DNA of 34,176 bases from Candidatus Omnitrophota bacterium (lineage in GTDB: Bacteria > Omnitrophota > Gorgyraeia > Gygaellales > Profunditerraquicolaceae), in NCBI GenBank assembly GCA_026387455.1, contig JAPLLR010000035.1, forward strand, positions 1 through 34,176, written 5' to 3'. The notes under the pieces are model-generated. The model ran no database searches. It had not been told where the DNA came from and was given only the letters and a program-made list of their open reading frames with translations. Shown in pieces: positions 12,466-21,396 of the stretch. Every line of letters starts with the position of its first letter. The stretch's first letter is position 1. Both the position numbers and the translations under genes were made by a program.

Positions 12466-13571
12466 TGAAAATCTTACGCAACTACTTCCTTAAAGAATTT
12501 CTCGGCCCACTGATCATGGTCATGTGCGTCCTGGGATTTGTCATGACTTTGGTCGGCACGGTCAAGGACATCGCAAATCAGGTTATAAACCGAGGGGTGG
12601 ATATCTTGAGTATCCTGAAGATATTAGTCCTTATGACCCCCTATATGTTCACTTATGCCTTACCGATCGCCCTGCTGGTGGCTACGCTCCTGTCTTTTGG
12701 CAGGCTCTCCAGCGACAACGAGATCATCGCTATCCGGGCAAACGGGATAAACCTTTTTCAGCTGGTTGCCCCACTCCTGGTGCTCGGGCTGATATTAAGC
12801 TTGGTGCTAGTGATCTTCAATAACCAGATCTCCTCCTACGCTCATTTTGCCTACCGTAAAACTATTATCGATGTCGGGGTTAAAAATCCTACCGCCGCTT
12901 TTGAAGAAGGGGTATTTATCAACTCTTTCCAAAAATATATAATTTTTATATACGGGGTAGACCACAAAAATAACCGTCTGAACAACGTGCGTATCTACGA
13001 GCCTCAGGGCGAAGGAAAACCCACCCGCACTATCGTGGCAAAAGCCGGAGAATTTGTCACTGACCAGGCAACACACTCTGTAAAGCTCAGGCTTATCGAC
13101 GGGACAAGCGATGAGCCTGACCCGGAAAGCCCGACCAATTTTTATAAACTTAATTTTAAGACTTACTTCATGAATCTAAACCTGATGAAGAATAAAGACA
13201 GGAAAAAGCTGGAAAAAAAGCCTAAAGAAATGACTATTTCTGAACTGCGCCAGGAGATGAAAAAGCTCTCCAAAGAAGGCATTCCTATGGGACCGTTTAT
13301 CACCAAGATAACCGAGAAGATCACCCTGGCCTTCTCCTGCCTGGTCTTCATATTGCTGGGTATACCTTTGGCTATCATCACCCGCCGCAGGGAAAAATCC
13401 GTGAACCTGGGATTGGCAGTAGTGATCATGGCGGTATATTACCCGCTTCTTATCGGCTGCGAAGCCCTCGGGATCGAAGGAGTGATCAACCCCGGATTTG
13501 CCCTGTGGATACCCAATATCCTACTGGGCACGATCGGAATATACCTGACCACTAAACTATGCGTATCCTAG
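12465..13571 (+). CDS. lptF: LPS export ABC transporter permease LptF
   Basis: LptF and LptG form the inner-membrane permease of the LptB2FG machine that extracts LPS and passes it to LptC. This 368-residue protein has the YjgP/YjgQ fold: a transmembrane segment at the N-terminus, two more before residue 115, a periplasmic domain, then three C-terminal segments. Family segments are ALPIALLVATLLSFGRLSSD and NEIIAIRANGINLFQ near the coupling helix, and SCLVFILLGIPLAI at the end. It overlaps lptG by 13 bases. The presence of both genes shows an outer membrane with LPS or a similar lipid. lptF and lptG can be swapped by name, but gene order supports this call. Confidence 0.88.
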   Translation: MKILRNYFLKEFLGPLIMVMCVLGFVMTLVGTVKDIANQVINRGVDILSILKILVLMTPYMFTYALPIALLVATLLSFGRLSSDNEIIAIRANGINLFQLVAPLLVLGLILSLVLVIFNNQISSYAHFAYRKTIIDVGVKNPTAAFEEGVFINSFQKYIIFIYGVDHKNNRLNNVRIYEPQGEGKPTRTIVAKAGEFVTDQATHSVKLRLIDGTSDEPDPESPTNFYKLNFKTYFMNLNLMKNKDRKKLEKKPKEMTISELRQEMKKLSKEGIPMGPFITKITEKITLAFSCLVFILLGIPLAIITRRREKSVNLGLAVVIMAVYYPLLIGCEALGIEGVINPGFALWIPNILLGTIGIYLTTKLCVS

Positions 13572-14656
13572 ACCGCTATATACTGCGTTCAGTGGTTCTG
13601 CTGTTTCTCTCCTGCGTCTTCACCTTTGTCTTCCTCTATGTGATCATCGACGTGCTTTCGCACATGGAAACAATACTTAAGCAAAGCGTGCCCCAGGCGC
13701 TCTTGATCCAGTATTACCTGGCGAATCTGCCAATAATGTTCGTGCAAGTCGCTCCTTTCGCCTGCCTGCTATCCACCATTTACACTTTCAGCAGGCTTAA
13801 CCACGATAACGAGATCATTGCCATGCGCGCTTGCGGCCTGAGCGTGTTCAGGGTCACCAAAACCGTGATCATCTGCGGAATGATCATCAGCCTGTTTATA
13901 TTCTGGATCTCAGACCGCTTTGTACCTAAAGCTCTATCACTGGTTGAGAAAATCAAGATACAGATGGATGAAGGAAAAAAAGTGCAGGATAAAAAACAAG
14001 AGACTATTATAAACCTGGCCCTTTACGGAATGAAAAACAGGCTGTTTTTCATCAACAAATTCTCACCCGATACCCGCAACATGGAGGGTATCACTATCCT
14101 TGAGCATGACCAGAAACAGAATATCGTCAGGAAAATTGTGGCGAATAAGGGCACGTACAGCGACAACCTCTGGCGCTTCTCCCAGTGCATAACCTATAAC
14201 TTCGATAAAAACGGCCAGATCATCAACGAGCCGCAATACCTTGAAGAAGAAATAATGGCAATACCTGAGACGCCATACGACTTCATGACCCAAAAACAGC
14301 AACCCAACTTCATGACCATTGCCCAGCTGGATGATTATATCTGGAAGCTATCAAAAAGCGGAGCAAACTCGGTCATCAGAAATCTTAAGGTTGACCTTTA
14401 CCAACGATTTACCGCTCCACTTACCAGCCTGATGATCATACTCCTTGGCATTCCCTTCGCTTTGCTAACAAGAAAACGCGGCAGCGGACTCTCATCAATA
14501 GGTATAGCCATCATGATGGCCTTCCTCTACTATATCTTAGACGCCGTATTCATCGCCTTTGGTCGCGGAGGTTGGCTGCCACCATTCTTAGCCGCTTCCT
14601 TAAGCCACATCGCGGCACTCGTAACAAGCGTTTACTTTATCGCCAAACTTCCTTAA
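13559..14656 (+). CDS. lptG: LPS export ABC transporter permease LptG
   Basis: This is the second YjgP/YjgQ permease of the LPS exporter, 365 residues with the same layout as LptF: MRILDRYILRSVVLLFLSCV at the N-terminus, FACLLSTIYTFSRLNHD and NEIIAMRACGLSVFR at the coupling region, a periplasmic domain, then LTSLMIILLGIPFALLTRKRG and further membrane segments. Its start lies inside the end of lptF. The gene ends 64 bases before the convergent alr, with a hairpin between them. Confidence 0.88.
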   Translation: MRILDRYILRSVVLLFLSCVFTFVFLYVIIDVLSHMETILKQSVPQALLIQYYLANLPIMFVQVAPFACLLSTIYTFSRLNHDNEIIAMRACGLSVFRVTKTVIICGMIISLFIFWISDRFVPKALSLVEKIKIQMDEGKKVQDKKQETIINLALYGMKNRLFFINKFSPDTRNMEGITILEHDQKQNIVRKIVANKGTYSDNLWRFSQCITYNFDKNGQIINEPQYLEEEIMAIPETPYDFMTQKQQPNFMTIAQLDDYIWKLSKSGANSVIRNLKVDLYQRFTAPLTSLMIILLGIPFALLTRKRGSGLSSIGIAIMMAFLYYILDAVFIAFGRGGWLPPFLAASLSHIAALVTSVYFIAKLP

Positions 14657-14688
14657 ACCCAAATTTTGAGCCGTTTAACGGGGAATCC

Positions 14689-14712
14689 CAGATTTTTCAA
14701 TAGAAAAATCTG
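14689..14712. terminator. Hairpin between convergent lptG and alr, likely bidirectional terminator
   Basis: CAGATTTTTC (14689-14698) pairs with GAAAAATCTG (14703-14712) around the loop AATA. The A/T-rich stem sides provide U-rich tracts in both directions. The position between two convergent gene ends fits termination. Confidence 0.65.
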
Positions 14713-14720
14713 CAAAAATA

Positions 14721-15851
14721 TTATTTTGTGTAGACCCGGGGGATGCGACTGCCTAAACCACAGACAATCTCATAGGGGATAGTGCCACAAAGTACGGCTA
14801 ATTCTTCTGTAGTAATGCGCTGTCTGCCTTGAGCGCCGACGAGCACAGCCTCATCGCCGACTTTGATATTCGCATCATGCACATCACACATCATCTGGTC
14901 CATGCACACCCTTCCGCTGATGCGGAATATCCTACCTTTGATCAGAACCGGCCCCTGATTGGAAAGATTGCGCGGATAGCCGTCGCCGTAACCGATAGGC
15001 AGAATCACGATCCTGGTAGACTTTCTGGTAATATACTCATGACCATAGCTGATGCCGTAACTCTGAGGGACCTTCTTAGCATAAATGACTTTTGTCTTAA
15101 GGCTTAAGACCGGCTTTAAATGTATGGATAGATTCTCCTTTGGATACAGGCCATAGATGGCCAAACCCGGACGGATCATATTAAAATGACTTTTACTGTA
15201 ACCGATAGCGCCCATGCTGTTGGCCGCATGAATTAAAGGTATACGGATCCCTTTTTTATGTAACTGAGTGACCAGCGCGTTAAAAGCATCTATCTGATAG
15301 TGCGTAAAATCCTCGTTCATGTCCGCCAGTGCCAAGTGAGTAAAAATTCCCTCTATGCGCACGCCCTTGAGCAGACGGACTTTCTCAACCAGACGTATTG
15401 CCTCATGGTGCAGAACTCCCAACCGGCCCATCCCGGTATCCACCTTGATATGCACATTCACCGACTTATTCAAAGAGCGAGCCTTTTTCCCTAAAGCAAG
15501 CGCTAGTTCCAGCGTTGAAACCGTCTGCGTAAGTCTATATTCGAATATCGGCGCGATATCTTTTTCCAATACATGGCCCAAGACAAGTACGGGCTTTGTT
15601 AAGCCAGCCTTGCGCAGCTTGATCCCTTCATCAATAGAAGCCACTCCCAAATAATCCACCCCGCAGGAAACCAGCTTCTTAGAAACCGGTATCAGACCGT
15701 GGCCATAGGCATCAGCTTTTACCGTGACCATGACTAATACTCTCGACGAGGCAAGCCTTTTTATGGAGTAAAAATTATGCGCGAGGTTACTAAGATCTAC
15801 CTCAGCCCACGTTGGGCGATAACCGATATTATTTATTTTTTTATCTGGCAT
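14721..15851 (-). CDS. alr: Alanine racemase
   Basis: Alr makes D-alanine for peptidoglycan using PLP. The 376 residues fit. The PLP lysine motif is VTVKADAYGHG near residues 42-52, and the second conserved region is ILPIGYGDGYPR. Other family parts are VDTGMGRLGV and the AANSMGA/NMIRPGLAIYGLYP block, and the C-terminal GRVCMDQMMCDV. The start overlaps tsaB by 19 bases. It is the last gene of the long minus-strand run. Confidence 0.96.
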   Translation of the reverse strand: MPDKKINNIGYRPTWAEVDLSNLAHNFYSIKRLASSRVLVMVTVKADAYGHGLIPVSKKLVSCGVDYLGVASIDEGIKLRKAGLTKPVLVLGHVLEKDIAPIFEYRLTQTVSTLELALALGKKARSLNKSVNVHIKVDTGMGRLGVLHHEAIRLVEKVRLLKGVRIEGIFTHLALADMNEDFTHYQIDAFNALVTQLHKKGIRIPLIHAANSMGAIGYSKSHFNMIRPGLAIYGLYPKENLSIHLKPVLSLKTKVIYAKKVPQSYGISYGHEYITRKSTRIVILPIGYGDGYPRNLSNQGPVLIKGRIFRISGRVCMDQMMCDVHDANIKVGDEAVLVGAQGRQRITTEELAVLCGTIPYEIVCGLGSRIPRVYTK

Positions 15852-16504
15852 TCTTTTGGATATAGATAGATGGGTTTTATCTTAAAGACATTGCTAATTT
15901 TTTTATTCTTTATCTGTTCAAGAACAAGCGCGATCAGATTTTCAGGCTTAGGATACCAGCTATCTTTCTCTATTAATTGAGCGCCTAATATGCCTTTAAT
16001 CATCTGGGCGCGGTAAATCCCGCAGGCATCTCCTATAATAACGCTGCCAGGTCTTACGTTTCTACAAAATTCATCCGGAGATCTCAGCATATAGGGACTG
16101 GACCTTTTTATACGGCCGGCCTTCTTTTGATACATCGCGCAGTAAATAAGACTTCTTTTGGCATCCACAGCCACAGCTATATCTTCTTCTATTTCTAAAG
16201 CATTTTCAGCTAACAGATCAAGCGTAGGCACGCCGACAACCGGCTTCTTCAAGGCCCAAGCTAATCCCTTTATCGCCGAGACGCCCACGCGTATACCGGT
16301 AAATGAACCGGGTCCAAGGCCACAGGCCAAATAATCTAGATCCTGTGCCTTCCAGCCCAGGCTATCCAGAATACGCTTTAAATGCAACGCCAGTAATGTT
16401 GAAAGCTTGTGCCCGGTCTCTATAATGTACTCGTATGACTTGCCGTTATCGTAGACGCCGATACACATGAATCTGGTGGTAGTATCAATGCCTAATATCT
16501 TCAT
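15833..16504 (-). CDS. tsaB: tRNA threonylcarbamoyladenosine biosynthesis protein TsaB
   Basis: TsaB works with TsaD and TsaE to form t6A37 in tRNAs reading ANN codons. The 223 residues have the ASKHA-fold start ILGIDTTTRFMCIGV and the signature LACGLGPGSFTGIRVGVSA near residues 80-100. Its partner tsaE lies just upstream and overlaps it by 20 bases. TsaD is not in the window. Confidence 0.94.
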   Translation of the reverse strand: MKILGIDTTTRFMCIGVYDNGKSYEYIIETGHKLSTLLALHLKRILDSLGWKAQDLDYLACGLGPGSFTGIRVGVSAIKGLAWALKKPVVGVPTLDLLAENALEIEEDIAVAVDAKRSLIYCAMYQKKAGRIKRSSPYMLRSPDEFCRNVRPGSVIIGDACGIYRAQMIKGILGAQLIEKDSWYPKPENLIALVLEQIKNKKISNVFKIKPIYLYPKECQIKK

Positions 16505-16955
16505 GCACCCTCTCCATTAATTCATTGTAGCGCCTGCCTACCGGGATAAATTTCAACATCCGCTGCGATTCATCCTTGAAAGTTAGTTCTACTTTTAAAA
16601 ATTCTTTTGGTAAAAGATGTTCCAGTTTGTCTGCCCATTCAATAACCGCCACCCCTTCATTATAAAGGTACTCCTCGTATCCTAAGGCCAGGATATCTTG
16701 CGGCTGGTTCAGGCGATAAAGATCAAAGTGATACAACGGCAGGACCCCTTGAGTATGCTGGCGGATCAAAACAAATGATGAGCTGATCACCTTTTCCCGA
16801 TCTATCCCCAACCCCTCGGCAATACCCTTAGTCAGAACAGTCTTTCCAGCCACCAGATTGCCACATAAGCAGATAATATCTACCTGGCATAGATGCCGGC
16901 CTATTCTTTTACCTATATTAAGAGTGTCTTTTACAGAGTGTGATTGAATGACCAT
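16485..16955 (-). CDS. tsaE: tRNA threonylcarbamoyladenosine biosynthesis ATPase TsaE
   Basis: TsaE is the small ATPase of the t6A complex. The 156 residues contain a P-loop GNLVAGKTVLTKGIA (the family usually has LGAGKT, so the residue after Leu is changed to Val), then SSSFVLI where the family usually has SPTF, and the Walker B-like region YHFDLYRL followed by VAVIEWADK. It shares one base with the thiL stop and overlaps tsaB. Confidence 0.93.
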   Translation of the reverse strand: MVIQSHSVKDTLNIGKRIGRHLCQVDIICLCGNLVAGKTVLTKGIAEGLGIDREKVISSSFVLIRQHTQGVLPLYHFDLYRLNQPQDILALGYEEYLYNEGVAVIEWADKLEHLLPKEFLKVELTFKDESQRMLKFIPVGRRYNELMERVHEDIRH

Positions 16956-17851
16956 CAGAAATGCCTGAACCCCTTAGGCTTTAGCGGCTTAACCCAACCC
17001 TTATTATCTACTGACTTAAGGCCGTACTTTTTCTCAACTACCTCGCCTATTGCCGTAAACTCCCGCGGCTTGATCTTTAACAACTTTGCCGCGTCTTTCG
17101 TAGATACCGTAAACAATAGCTCAAAATCCTCACCCGAATAAAGAGCATCCTCAATATTGGCGCAATCCTTACTCATCGGGATCCTTCCCTGATAAATTCT
17201 TGCTCCCACCCCGCTTTCCTTGGCGATATGCCCTAAGTCCTGAGCGAGTCCGTCAGAGATATCGATCATGGCATGCACAGAGAATTTACTGACCAGATAC
17301 CGCGCCTCTTTTAACCTCGGAGTAAAACGCAAATGTTTCCCGTGTATTGAACCGCCAAGTGAACCAGTAACCAAAATGATATCCCCTGGCTTTGCACCGC
17401 TACGTAAAACCAGATGCTTAGCCTCAACCAGGCCAAGTATAGAAACATCCAAAATTAACTTTTGCGTTCGGCTTAAGTCTCCTCCTACGATATTAACCTT
17501 GTAGAGCCTTGCGATATCCAGCATCCCCTTAAAGAGCCGGTCGATAAATTTAACACCCGTGCTTTTGGGCATCCCTAAAGAGATAACGCAATGACGAGGT
17601 GTACCCCCGCAACTGGCGATATCGCTTAAAGAAATAGCAATGGCTTTTCTGCCGATCAAATACGGATCGTCCTTGCGGGTAAAATCCACGCCCTCAATGA
17701 TCATATCACAGGTGTAAAGCTGGTGATGCAACTTATCAAACTTCAACACCGCGCAATCATCGCCGCTGCCTTTAATGACCGTAGAGTCAGTCTTAATCTG
17801 CTTTTTGAACCTCTCGATCAATCCGAATTCTCCAAAGCTACTGATCAGCAT
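16955..17851 (-). CDS. thiL: Thiamine-monophosphate kinase ThiL
   Basis: ThiL phosphorylates thiamine phosphate to thiamine diphosphate. The 298 residues fit a short member of the family. Near the N-terminus is FGEFGLIERFKK, then GSGDDCAVL with Mg-binding Asp, and further on ALSLSDIASCGG-type text, VGGDLSRTQK and AMIDISDGLAQDLGHIAKESG. It starts within the mtnA end (7-base overlap). No thiamine riboswitch is seen, which is expected as it lies inside a run of overlapping genes. Confidence 0.94.
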   Translation of the reverse strand: MLISSFGEFGLIERFKKQIKTDSTVIKGSGDDCAVLKFDKLHHQLYTCDMIIEGVDFTRKDDPYLIGRKAIAISLSDIASCGGTPRHCVISLGMPKSTGVKFIDRLFKGMLDIARLYKVNIVGGDLSRTQKLILDVSILGLVEAKHLVLRSGAKPGDIILVTGSLGGSIHGKHLRFTPRLKEARYLVSKFSVHAMIDISDGLAQDLGHIAKESGVGARIYQGRIPMSKDCANIEDALYSGEDFELLFTVSTKDAAKLLKIKPREFTAIGEVVEKKYGLKSVDNKGWVKPLKPKGFRHF

Positions 17852-18894
17852 ATGACTTTCTTAATATTCTTCAAATACGACGGCCTGATCACGCCTTTAT
17901 CCGAGATAATCGCGGTGATCAGATTATGCGGGGTGACATCAAACGCCGGGTTAAAAACCTTGATATCCTTATGCGACATCCTGTCCTTAAAAAACAGCTC
18001 CGTGACTTCCTCAGCCTTACGCTGCTCAATAGGAATATCTTTTCCGGTCCTGATTTTTAAATCAAAGGTGGAAGCGGGAGCCGCGATATAAAAGGGTATT
18101 TTATGATGCTGCGCCAGGACCGCGAGGCTATAGGTGCCGATCTTATTGGCGGTGTCTCCATTTGCAGCGATGCGATCAGCTCCGGCAATCACCTTGTCGA
18201 TCTTGCCTTGAGCCATTAATGTTGCCGCCATGTTATCGCAGTTCAAGGTCACATCTACTCCATTCTTCATCAATTCCCATACAGTAAGCCGCGCGCCCTG
18301 CAAAAGCGGCCGGGTCTCGCAGGCATACACCTTGACATCCTTGCCTTTTTCCTGAGCCCGATAAATCACTCCCAATGCTGTCCCATAATCTATAGTCGCT
18401 AGGATCCCAGCATTACAAACTGTCAAAATAGTATCTTTTTTCGCGATCAGTCGGGAACCGTATTCGCCGATTTTACGGCAGGCGACCCTATCTTCTTCGA
18501 TAATGCTTTGCGCTTCAACAAATAATAGCTTCTTTATAGCCACGATCGGCCGGGATTTATTTTTTAAGGCTACAAAACGCATCCTTTCAAGTCCCCAGAA
18601 AAGATTTCTCGCCGTCGGCCGAGATGAACCCAGATAATCTATCACCTTGCCTAGCTGTACGTTAAACCCGGCAAAATCAGGCGCCCTTACGTCTTTAATG
18701 CCTAAATACACGCCAAGAGCCGCTGCCGCACCCAATGCCGGAGCTCCACGCACCTTTAACACTTTTATCGCCTGCCAAAGCGTCTTTATATCCTTGATAT
18801 CCAGATATTCCAACTTTGCCGGAAGCTTTGTCTGATCGATTATCCTGATAGAATCATTCTTCCATTCAATACTGCGGATGTCCATTCTTCTCAT
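17845..18894 (-). CDS. mtnA: S-methyl-5-thioribose-1-phosphate isomerase MtnA
   Basis: MtnA isomerises methylthioribose 1-phosphate to methylthioribulose 1-phosphate in methionine salvage. I start it at ATG 18894 (349 residues), with GGAGAAGG nine bases upstream; a longer frame to 18918 lacks this. The catalytic Cys is in TVCNAGILATIDYGTALGV, and the catalytic Asp in VIAGADRIAANGDTANKIG. The family start is RSIEWKNDSIRIIDQTKLP. No other methionine salvage gene is next to it, so the rest of the pathway is elsewhere or the enzyme acts alone. It could be the closely related ribose-1,5-bisphosphate isomerase, but the motifs favour MtnA. Confidence 0.92.
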   Translation of the reverse strand: MRRMDIRSIEWKNDSIRIIDQTKLPAKLEYLDIKDIKTLWQAIKVLKVRGAPALGAAAALGVYLGIKDVRAPDFAGFNVQLGKVIDYLGSSRPTARNLFWGLERMRFVALKNKSRPIVAIKKLLFVEAQSIIEEDRVACRKIGEYGSRLIAKKDTILTVCNAGILATIDYGTALGVIYRAQEKGKDVKVYACETRPLLQGARLTVWELMKNGVDVTLNCDNMAATLMAQGKIDKVIAGADRIAANGDTANKIGTYSLAVLAQHHKIPFYIAAPASTFDLKIRTGKDIPIEQRKAEEVTELFFKDRMSHKDIKVFNPAFDVTPHNLITAIISDKGVIRPSYLKNIKKVIC

Positions 18895-18895
18895 A

Positions 18896-19495
18896 TTATA
18901 ATTCCTTCTCCAAAGCACGGATCTTTTTCTGAATCTCTCTTCTGATCCCCGGACAGCGCCCCGCCTTTAACAGCTTGATCACCAACTTGTACGCTTCACA
19001 AGCCCCTCTATAATCTCCCAGATTATACAAAGCATCGGCAAGATTATCGTAGGTCACTGCCCTCTTAGGCTCAAGCTCCAGCGCCTTTTTAAAATAAATT
19101 ATCGCTTCAGTGGGCCTACCGATATTATTCAAGAGCCACCCTTTATTATGATAGATGGTGGCGTAATCCGGCTCAACCTCAATCCCTTTATCAAAATATT
19201 GCATCGCCTCATCGATAATCCCCAACTCCACCATACACAGCGCCCGGTCATTATAAGCCGCTCCGTCTAAGGGATTAAGCTTTATCGCCCGATCAAAATG
19301 CTCGATTGCGCTGGCGAAATTCTCTTTGATCAGCTCAACCTGGCCCAAAAAATACTCCACTTCCGCAGGTAGTTTCTTATTCAAAGCCTCCCTGAGGTAT
19401 TTCTTGGCCAGGCTTAACGCTTGGGAGCGTGACCCATAAGTGATCGCTTCATCCAGTTTAAGGCGCAGCTCTACAAGTTCACTATGTTTACCCAT
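18896..19495 (-). CDS. TPR-repeat protein
   Basis: This 199-residue protein consists of about four or five tetratricopeptide repeats, such as FASAIEHFDRAIKLNPLDGAAYNDRA, DEAMQYFDKGIEVEPDYATIYHNKG and TEAIIYFKKALELEPKRAVTYDNLA. It has no signal peptide or membrane segment, so it is probably a cytoplasmic scaffold. Partners cannot be read. It lies two bases after the DUF362 gene stop and just ahead of mtnA. Confidence 0.85.
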   Translation of the reverse strand: MGKHSELVELRLKLDEAITYGSRSQALSLAKKYLREALNKKLPAEVEYFLGQVELIKENFASAIEHFDRAIKLNPLDGAAYNDRALCMVELGIIDEAMQYFDKGIEVEPDYATIYHNKGWLLNNIGRPTEAIIYFKKALELEPKRAVTYDNLADALYNLGDYRGACEAYKLVIKLLKAGRCPGIRREIQKKIRALEKEL

Positions 19496-19497
19496 AC

Positions 19498-20619
19498 TTA
19501 AAGGCCGATCAATTTTGCCAGAAAACTCTTTTTTACTTTAATCGCGTGAGCCGGGCAGGACTCCTGACAACAGAAACAAGCGATACATTTGTTATAATCG
19601 ACTATGATCCCTTTTTCGTCCATACTTATGCATTTAGTGGGGCAGGCCTGGATGCAGGCATTACAACGTATACAATTTTGCCGCATGGGAGTTGGATAAT
19701 ACTTGATCAACTTTCTTGCCGCCTTGATCACCGGCTGAGGCAGACCCTTTCTTACTATTGAAGTAGTCGGCAATATAAAAGGCTCGCCAATCACGCTCTT
19801 TAGTTCTTCTCCCACAATATCTATATAGCGGGCATCCGGTATGCCCAAGCCACGATGCGCCGCTTCTTTTGTGGTCAATACATCATAGGGCTTCACCCCC
19901 ATGATCAGGGCTAAAATACTATCCAAGGCAACGCAATCATAAGAAGCCAAAAGCAGTCTGGTATTCCTTAGTTTTCCCGCCGTTGCCGGGCCATCGCCTT
20001 CCATGGCTGTGATGCCGTCGACAATGGTCAAGGCGGGTTTGGCTTCCTGAAAAATATCCACGATAATATCACAGAACTCCTCAATATCAAAATAATTCTT
20101 GTGCAATTCGGTCTTAAATGTCCCGCAGACCAGGCCAAAAAGATTCTTTATCGCGCCGCTTAAGAGCGTCAACTCGTGAGTCTTGAATCTGGGCAGATTT
20201 ATCAGGTAATCGCAATTATCCAGCCATGTGGTCAGTGGAAATTTCTCCCTCATGCGGCGCTTGTCAAACATTACCAATTCCGCGCCCTCTTCAGCGCAAA
20301 CCTTCTTCATCCCGGTGCGCTCATATACCTGACCCACATTTTCAATATACCTGCCCCATACACTAGGGCTATCGCCAAGATAAACCGCACAGTTGATTTC
20401 CTTGAGTATCCGGATCACCGCGCGCACCACTTCCGGATGCGTGGTAATGCCTAACGCCGGCTCTTTAGCCATTAAAAGGTTGGGTTTTAACAACACCCTG
20501 CTGCCGGGCTTGATAAAAACGCTGATCCCGCCCAATAAATCTAGAGCCTTACGCACCCGCTCTTCTACAAGGCGAGGATCATAACTTGCGCAATTAACAA
20601 TAGAGACAGTCGGGTTCAT
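19498..20619 (-). CDS. DUF362 domain protein with two [4Fe-4S] ferredoxin motifs
   Basis: This 373-residue protein starts with a DUF362 domain: VRKALDLLGG, SRVLLKPNLLMAKEPALGIT, CDYLINLPRFKTHELTLLSGAIKNLFG and VDGITAMEGDGPATAG. The C-terminal 55 or so residues carry two CxxCxxCxxxCP clusters, CIRCNACIQACP and CIACFCCQESCP. Such proteins are common in anaerobes and are thought to be iron-sulfur redox proteins; the exact reaction is not known. Presence of it suggests low-oxygen life, as inference. Confidence 0.88.
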   Translation of the reverse strand: MNPTVSIVNCASYDPRLVEERVRKALDLLGGISVFIKPGSRVLLKPNLLMAKEPALGITTHPEVVRAVIRILKEINCAVYLGDSPSVWGRYIENVGQVYERTGMKKVCAEEGAELVMFDKRRMREKFPLTTWLDNCDYLINLPRFKTHELTLLSGAIKNLFGLVCGTFKTELHKNYFDIEEFCDIIVDIFQEAKPALTIVDGITAMEGDGPATAGKLRNTRLLLASYDCVALDSILALIMGVKPYDVLTTKEAAHRGLGIPDARYIDIVGEELKSVIGEPFILPTTSIVRKGLPQPVIKAARKLIKYYPTPMRQNCIRCNACIQACPTKCISMDEKGIIVDYNKCIACFCCQESCPAHAIKVKKSFLAKLIGL

Positions 20620-21377
20620 ATCAAATTAAAAAACTTCATTGCGTTATCTGTAGTCGCATCCTCTATTTCCTTAACACTACAACCCCTGATCCTGGCGATC
20701 TCAGCAGCCAAGAGCTGCACCTGCGCCGGCTCATTTCTTTTACCCCGGAACCCCTCAGGAGATAAATACGGCGCATCAGTCTCTAAAAGCAGTTTGTTCA
20801 TGGGCGCGACCTTTACCAGGTCGCGCAGGTTCTGTGCTTTTTTATAGGTAATGTTACAGGTAAATGAAATATAAAATCCCATATCCAGACAGGAGCGCAT
20901 AAAATGCTCATCGCCCGAGAAACAATGCACCAGCGCCCTGATCGGCATAGCCGCCTTTAAATACTCTAGCGTCTCTACCTCAGCCTGACGCGAATGAATC
21001 ACTACCGGCAAAAACATCTCTTTAGCCAGGCCAAGCAGCCTCTCAAACATCGGCCTCTGGTCTTCGGGCTTTGAAAAATTCCTGTAAAAATCAAGGCCAA
21101 TCTCGCCTATCGCCACTACCTTCTTGCGCTTTGCTAGCTGGCGGATGGCATCTTCAGACTCCGCGCTAAAAGTATGCGCGTCATGCGGATGAATCCCCAC
21201 CGCGGCATACACGCAATCGTATTTGTTAGCCAGGGCTACTGAATCATGTGAACCCTTAAGGCTTGATCCGACATTGATGATACGGGCAATGCCCTGCTCA
21301 AAGGCGCGCTTAATGACTTCATCCCTGTCAGCGTCGTATTCCGGAAAATCGAGATGGCAATGAGTGTCTATCAGCAT
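20616..21377 (-). CDS. tatD: TatD-family metal-dependent hydrolase
   Basis: TatD-type proteins are metal-dependent nucleases of the amidohydrolase superfamily, linked to DNA repair and RNA processing. The 253 residues carry all the metal ligands: DTHCHLD near residue 4, GEIGLDFYR, VIHSRQAE, LVHCFSGD and LLETDAPYLSP. It ends with overlap into the DUF362 start and follows metG after 19 bases. The metG-tatD order is also known in Bacillus (metS-yabD). Confidence 0.93.
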   Translation of the reverse strand: MLIDTHCHLDFPEYDADRDEVIKRAFEQGIARIINVGSSLKGSHDSVALANKYDCVYAAVGIHPHDAHTFSAESEDAIRQLAKRKKVVAIGEIGLDFYRNFSKPEDQRPMFERLLGLAKEMFLPVVIHSRQAEVETLEYLKAAMPIRALVHCFSGDEHFMRSCLDMGFYISFTCNITYKKAQNLRDLVKVAPMNKLLLETDAPYLSPEGFRGKRNEPAQVQLLAAEIARIRGCSVKEIEDATTDNAMKFFNLI

Positions 21378-21396
21378 GCTAAGAATCTGGATATAT